Positions 59,658 to 64,000 of a stretch of DNA of 64,000 bases are shown piece by piece. The stretch spans positions 2,046,001 to 2,110,000 of the forward strand of contig NZ_CP054698.1 of the NCBI RefSeq assembly GCF_014023275.1, given 5' to 3'. Numbering within the stretch: the first letter of the stretch is position 1; the number at the start of each line of letters is the position of its first letter. Source of the DNA: Nostoc edaphicum CCNP1411. Its GTDB lineage: Bacteria > Cyanobacteriota > Cyanobacteriia > Cyanobacteriales > Nostocaceae. The notes beneath the pieces were generated by a model. That model did not search any database, was not told the origin of the DNA, and saw only the letters and a program-made list of their open reading frames with translations. A program made the position numbers and the translations under genes.

Positions 59658-62600
59658 CTACAAACTTTTACTTAATGATGTTATCGCCTTCACTAATTCC
59701 TCTGGATCTACAGGCTTAGAGATATGCTGTTGAAATCCCACAGCGATCGCTTGCTGATGATCCATCTCACCAGCATAAGCAGTTAAAGCGATCGCTGGAA
59801 TAGTCCCGCCTTGCTCTGGTTTCAGACTCCTGATCTGTCGCATCAGCATATAACCGTCCATTTCTGGCATCCCAATATCGCTGACAATTATATTTGGCTG
59901 GGATTGACTCAGTGCAGTTAAAGCTTCAATGGCTGAGGCGACAACTGTAACAGTTGCACCATATTCTTCCAGCATAAAGGGCAAAAACTCTCGCATATCT
60001 GCATCATCATCCACCACGAGAATCTCTAAGCCAGATAGGGGAAAGGACTGAGCCGCCACAACTGCGGAATTATTTTTTGCATCCTTGATTCCCTTGCTTT
60101 CATCCTGTATGCATGGAAGTCTGACGGTGAAAGTTGCTCCTCTAGCTTCGCCGAGACTTTCTGCTTGCACAGTTCCTCCGTGAAGTTCTACGAGATGATG
60201 GACGATCGCTAATCCTAAACCTAAACCGCCAAATTTTCGAGTTGTGGCACCATCTGCTTGGCGGAAGTAATCAAAGACATAAGGTAAAAACTCAGGTACA
60301 ATTCCCTTCCCTGTATCAGTTACACGGATTTGTACCTGTGAGCCAACTTGCTCTAATTTAATTTTTACTTCTCCTCCAGTAGGAGTAAATTTAATGGCAT
60401 TGGAAAGAATATTCCAAAAGACTTGTTGCAATCGATTAGCATCGCCTAAAACTTTCCCAATACCAGATTCAAGACTTCTGTGAATCTGGATAGATTTAGC
60501 CTCTGCTGATAAACGCACTGTCTCGATCGCAGCTTCAATCACTGATACCAAATTAATCTGGCCGAAGTTGAGATTAAGTTTACCTTGAAGGATACGGGAC
60601 ACATCAAGCAAATCTTCAATTAATTGGGTTTGTAACTTGGCGTTGCGCTCAATAGTTTCGAGGGCGCGATCGCTTGTTGCTTGATCAAGCTTGCGACTCC
60701 GCATCAGTTTTGCCCAACCCAGAATCGGGTTGAGTGGTGTTCTCAATTCATGGGATAGCACTGCTAAAAATTCATCTTTGATGCGGTTTGCGGCTTCAGC
60801 AGCGCTTCGTGCCGTTCGTTCGGCTTCGTAAAGATGGGCGCGAGCGATCGCTTGGGCGCATTGTTGAGCCACAGCCAAGAGAAACGCTTGATCTTCCTCA
60901 CTTAGTTGTTGAGGCTGGGTAAATCCCACACTTATACCTCCAACTGCCGAACCCTCTACCATTAATGGAATAGAAATCCAGGCTTTAAAGTCATATTGGG
61001 CATATATTTGGGACAAATGTGGATAACGAGCAATCCGATTTTCTGTTGGTTCAGCCCAAATAGCTTTCCCAGTTCGCACTGCTTCTGCTAAAGGAGAAGG
61101 TGAATCGATGGCAAAATTACGCCACGCGTCTATCAAATCCGGCTTATAACCAACAGCACGCACAATTTCCAGTTCAGTTTTACTTTCATTCACCAAAGCA
61201 ACGAGGGCAGAAGTGGCTCCCAAGGCAGCCATGCTCTGCTCTACAATCACTTCAGATACTTGGGCTGGTGTCAGGGATTCTGAAAGGGCAGCTGTAATAG
61301 ATTGGAGACGGGCAATGCGTTCCAATGCTCGTTCTGCTGTTTTTTGTGCTTGCTGCGCTTCTTGATAAAGGCGGGCATTATCGATCGCGATCGCAGCTCG
61401 ATGGGCAACATCTTCTGCTAATAACAAGTCAGCGGTGCTGTAACGACGTTCTGATTCGGCAGTCACAAAGGAAATTGCACCAAAAATTCTTTCACGTGCC
61501 ATCAAGGGCAAAATTATACATGACTTCAAACCAAGTTCACGCAGAATCCTTAGACGTTCTGGATCTTGGATAGCTGCTGCTACAACTGCATCTGAAATTT
61601 CAGCTATCATTTCGGCTTGTCCTGTACGCAGCACCTTAGACACACCTTCATCTGCATCCAACTTTCTGGGATAACGCTGATAGAGTTCCCAAGCAAACTT
61701 CACTTTCTCTGGATCTCGGTGGGCAACTGCTACCCGATTAATTGATTGATTATCTTGCAACAGATCAACAGCGCACCAATCGGCCAAGTAAGGCACAACC
61801 AGATTAGCCACACTTGCTAACGTGCTTTCGTAATCAAGAGAAGAGGCGAGGGTTGCACTAACTTGAGCCAAAAACGCTGCTCTTTGCTGATCGGCTTCTG
61901 CTTCCTGTCGGGCGGTTTGCTCTTGAATTAGTTGGATACGTTTGGCTTCAGATTGTTTGCGTTCGGTGATATCAAGCACAACACCACTCATGTGTGTGGC
62001 AATACCCGCATCATCAAAAAAGGCTTTTCCCCGACAGGCTGCGTAACGGATACTGCCGTCATCCCAAATAATTCGATATTCTAAATCATGCTCCAAGCCT
62101 TCGTTAATCGCTCGACTTAATGATTGAGTTAGGAATCCCCGATCATCTGGATGCAGACGAGCTAAAATTGCTTCAGAAGTGCCAGCAAAGGTTTCCGGTG
62201 TTAACCCAAATAGTTGATAAATCTGCTCATCCCAGTCAAAGCGATCGCTAGCGATATCCCAACTCCAAACACCGATTTGAGCAGATTTCAAAGCCAGGTT
62301 GAGTTGTGCTTGGCTATTTTCCAAACCTTGATAAAGACAAGCATTTTCTAGAGAAATAGCAATTTGAACCGTCAAAATCTCCAGCGCAGAAAGTTTTTCC
62401 TGTGTGAAGGCACTGGAGATTAAATTGTTTTCTAAATATAAAATACCAAGTAATTTCGACTGACGGGCGATCGGTAAACAAAGTACAGATTTAGGTTGTT
62501 TTTGAATTATATACTCGTCTTTGGAAAACATATTTTCCTCAGTCGCATTCTGCAAAATCACAATTTCTTGAGTGCGCTGAACATAATTCAGTAATAATTG

Positions 62601-64000
62601 AGGAATAACTTGTGAAATTTCACTCTCTAATACAAGTCGAGAAACATTGAGCTTTTCTGCTTGGGGATTAACCTTCGCTTCTACTTCAATCACCAGCTTT
62701 TGCTCGTGTTCTAGCAATAAATAACCGATTTCTGCTCCTGCTTGCTCGACGACAATTTGCATTAATGTCTTCAACAACCGCGAAAAAACAATTTCACTAG
62801 ATATAGTTTGAGAGGCTTTAACTATTGACAAAAAGTCTAAATGCTCACCTGTGGTAATAAACGTTCCATTAGAGACAAGCTGTTCTTGTGGCAATAGTTG
62901 AGGATAGGATTCTTCTAAGTGCTTGACTTTAGCAAATGCCTCCCAACGCATATAGGCATTTTTAGCTACTTCCAAGTAGGTTTTGGCAATTAATTCAAAC
63001 TCTCGCTCAAAGTAAAAGTTAGCAGCTAGCTCATTAGCTAAAGCTTCATATTGTACAAATCCCTGCTCACGGGCTGAAGTAATTGATTGCTCATACAAAC
63101 GCATTGTTTCCAAATCCCGACCTGCAATTCGAGCTATTTCAGCAGCTACTAATTGAGACTTATGTAAAAAGTTTTCAGGACAGTGTTTAGCCCAGTATTG
63201 CAATTGTTGCTGATGTGATTCTAGGGTTTGTAAAAACTGTTCTTGCTCTTGAGAAGATACTGTTGGATAAAGAGCCGTTAGAGTCAATGAGTAATATAAA
63301 ACATAATCTGTTTCAATCGGTAATGCCAGTGTCGTAACTGGAAACTTGGATAATTCTAAAGCACAATTAAGAGCCTCTATATACTGTCGATATGTAAAAA
63401 GGATAATTAATTTGATAATGTGATAAAAAATAATTCCACTAACAAACCCTGCATCTGTAATAATAGATAAAGCGCGTGATTCATCAAAATTATCATCACT
63501 TAGAGTCAGATTTTGGTGAGTTAGTCCGCGCAGATTCATCAGTAGCATCTGCTGTAGTCTGATTGTCTGATAGACAGCCTCATGTTTAGACTGGCGGGCA
63601 AATGCGATATATTTTTCTAGAGATTTGTATGTATCTGAAAGTGGATAGCCTAACTGGATAATTTGCCACGATCCTTGATAACCGTTGTAGTTTGCCATCG
63701 TCACATCGCCTGCTTCTACACAGCCGATAAATCCCCGCTCTAAAAAGGGAATATCGGTGGCAATATGGTTACACCAAACGTTAATATGACTTCCATGAAT
63801 ATGTAGAACAACTCCTCTAAGTTTCAAATCATTTAACTTTTCATTTAATTGAATTGTCATCTCAGAAAATGCGTAGCCTGTAGGAATATCATGGAAGATA
63901 GAAACCAACAACATCGCATACATGCTGTAAGCAAAACATGAATCTTCTGTATTACCAAACTTAAGTGAGTAGTTGACTGCTTTGAGTACGACTAAAGGAA
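59658..64000 (-). CDS. Hybrid multi-sensor histidine kinase with receiver domain (5' end outside window)
   Basis: The frame stays open to base 64000, with 25 codons before the first internal Met at 63923, so the start is missing. The visible part exceeds 1440 residues. It has an N-terminal helical, TPR-like region (NYSLKFGNTEDSCFAYSMYAMLLVS onward), a GAF domain (62350-62830), a PAS/PAC domain (61980-62330), two more GAF domains (61400-61870, 60850-61290), a HisKA domain with LSHELRTPLNPILG, an HATPase domain (GLGLGLAIVHHLVELHGG), and a receiver domain (ILVVDDDADMREFL; acceptor Asp in VSDIGMPEMDG). The family usually begins with a Ser/Thr kinase and an AAA ATPase, which would lie beyond the edge. 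Confidence 0.92.
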   Translation of the reverse strand, partial: PLVVLKAVNYSLKFGNTEDSCFAYSMYAMLLVSIFHDIPTGYAFSEMTIQLNEKLNDLKLRGVVLHIHGSHINVWCNHIATDIPFLERGFIGCVEAGDVTMANYNGYQGSWQIIQLGYPLSDTYKSLEKYIAFARQSKHEAVYQTIRLQQMLLMNLRGLTHQNLTLSDDNFDESRALSIITDAGFVSGIIFYHIIKLIILFTYRQYIEALNCALELSKFPVTTLALPIETDYVLYYSLTLTALYPTVSSQEQEQFLQTLESHQQQLQYWAKHCPENFLHKSQLVAAEIARIAGRDLETMRLYEQSITSAREQGFVQYEALANELAANFYFEREFELIAKTYLEVAKNAYMRWEAFAKVKHLEESYPQLLPQEQLVSNGTFITTGEHLDFLSIVKASQTISSEIVFSRLLKTLMQIVVEQAGAEIGYLLLEHEQKLVIEVEAKVNPQAEKLNVSRLVLESEISQVIPQLLLNYVQRTQEIVILQNATEENMFSKDEYIIQKQPKSVLCLPIARQSKLLGILYLENNLISSAFTQEKLSALEILTVQIAISLENACLYQGLENSQAQLNLALKSAQIGVWSWDIASDRFDWDEQIYQLFGLTPETFAGTSEAILARLHPDDRGFLTQSLSRAINEGLEHDLEYRIIWDDGSIRYAACRGKAFFDDAGIATHMSGVVLDITERKQSEAKRIQLIQEQTARQEAEADQQRAAFLAQVSATLASSLDYESTLASVANLVVPYLADWCAVDLLQDNQSINRVAVAHRDPEKVKFAWELYQRYPRKLDADEGVSKVLRTGQAEMIAEISDAVVAAAIQDPERLRILRELGLKSCIILPLMARERIFGAISFVTAESERRYSTADLLLAEDVAHRAAIAIDNARLYQEAQQAQKTAERALERIARLQSITAALSESLTPAQVSEVIVEQSMAALGATSALVALVNESKTELEIVRAVGYKPDLIDAWRNFAIDSPSPLAEAVRTGKAIWAEPTENRIARYPHLSQIYAQYDFKAWISIPLMVEGSAVGGISVGFTQPQQLSEEDQAFLLAVAQQCAQAIARAHLYEAERTARSAAEAANRIKDEFLAVLSHELRTPLNPILGWAKLMRSRKLDQATSDRALETIERNAKLQTQLIEDLLDVSRILQGKLNLNFGQINLVSVIEAAIETVRLSAEAKSIQIHRSLESGIGKVLGDANRLQQVFWNILSNAIKFTPTGGEVKIKLEQVGSQVQIRVTDTGKGIVPEFLPYVFDYFRQADGATTRKFGGLGLGLAIVHHLVELHGGTVQAESLGEARGATFTVRLPCIQDESKGIKDAKNNSAVVAAQSFPLSGLEILVVDDDADMREFLPFMLEEYGATVTVVASAIEALTALSQSQPNIIVSDIGMPEMDGYMLMRQIRSLKPEQGGTIPAIALTAYAGEMDHQQAIAVGFQQHISKPVDPEELVKAITSLSKSL

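Overview
The window reads as chromosomal DNA of a filamentous, Nostoc/Anabaena-like cyanobacterium. The octamer GCGATCGC (HIP1) recurs throughout. Many genes are cyanobacterial in type: a plant-type ferredoxin, FtsH, a DUF2949 protein, DUF4912 fusions, a giant hybrid kinase, a PEP-CTERM protein and RTX proteins. Spaces between genes are packed with short repeats typical of that group: heptanucleotide tandems, small inverted-repeat elements and hairpins. No rRNA, tRNA, CRISPR array, complete insertion sequence or replication origin was recognised. About fifty genes or gene remnants are described.

Layout. 1-8 kb: the end of a PQQ-type sugar dehydrogenase, then envelope and stress genes (holin-like protein, MgtE, YihY, outer-membrane barrel, rhomboid, PRC-barrel/YsnF protein, kinase-like membrane protein). 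8.8-16 kb: a periplasmic-binding-protein/DUF4912 fusion, a RecJ carrying repeat DNA inside its reading frame, and a DM13 lipoprotein. 16-28 kb: a GAF histidine kinase and an iron/siderophore locus. The locus has a decayed TonB receptor, a FecB-like lipoprotein, decayed duplicates, a DUF1636 protein, an ABC exporter, FecC/FecD-like permeases and a FecE-like ATPase, followed by a penicillin-acylase-family enzyme. 28-35 kb: RTX protein 1, a repeat-rich gene-poor stretch, a JAMM protease next to a MoeB-rhodanese (a sulfur-carrier activation set) and an MFS transporter.

35-46.6 kb: a beta-helix/AAA+ fusion with 138-bp tandem repeats, FtsH, DUF2949, a DsbA-like protein, a ribbon-helix-helix/Mop protein, a CBS-HEPN protein convergent with an Rpn-type nuclease, an acireductone-dioxygenase-like cupin and a photolyase. 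46.7-64 kb: a 514-residue protein with a PD-(D/E)XK-like motif, a polytopic membrane protein, an MFS efflux pump, a PEP-CTERM protein, RTX protein 2, a small translationally coupled gene pair, a truncated glycosyltransferase, a HemD-like protein, a ferredoxin, and a hybrid histidine kinase that runs off the right edge.

The most unusual material is repeat DNA captured in coding sequence (recJ, and the ends of fecE and hemD), the beta-helix/AAA+ fusion, the CBS-HEPN protein beside the Rpn nuclease, and several nested inverted-repeat elements. All family calls come from reading motifs by eye. No database search was run.
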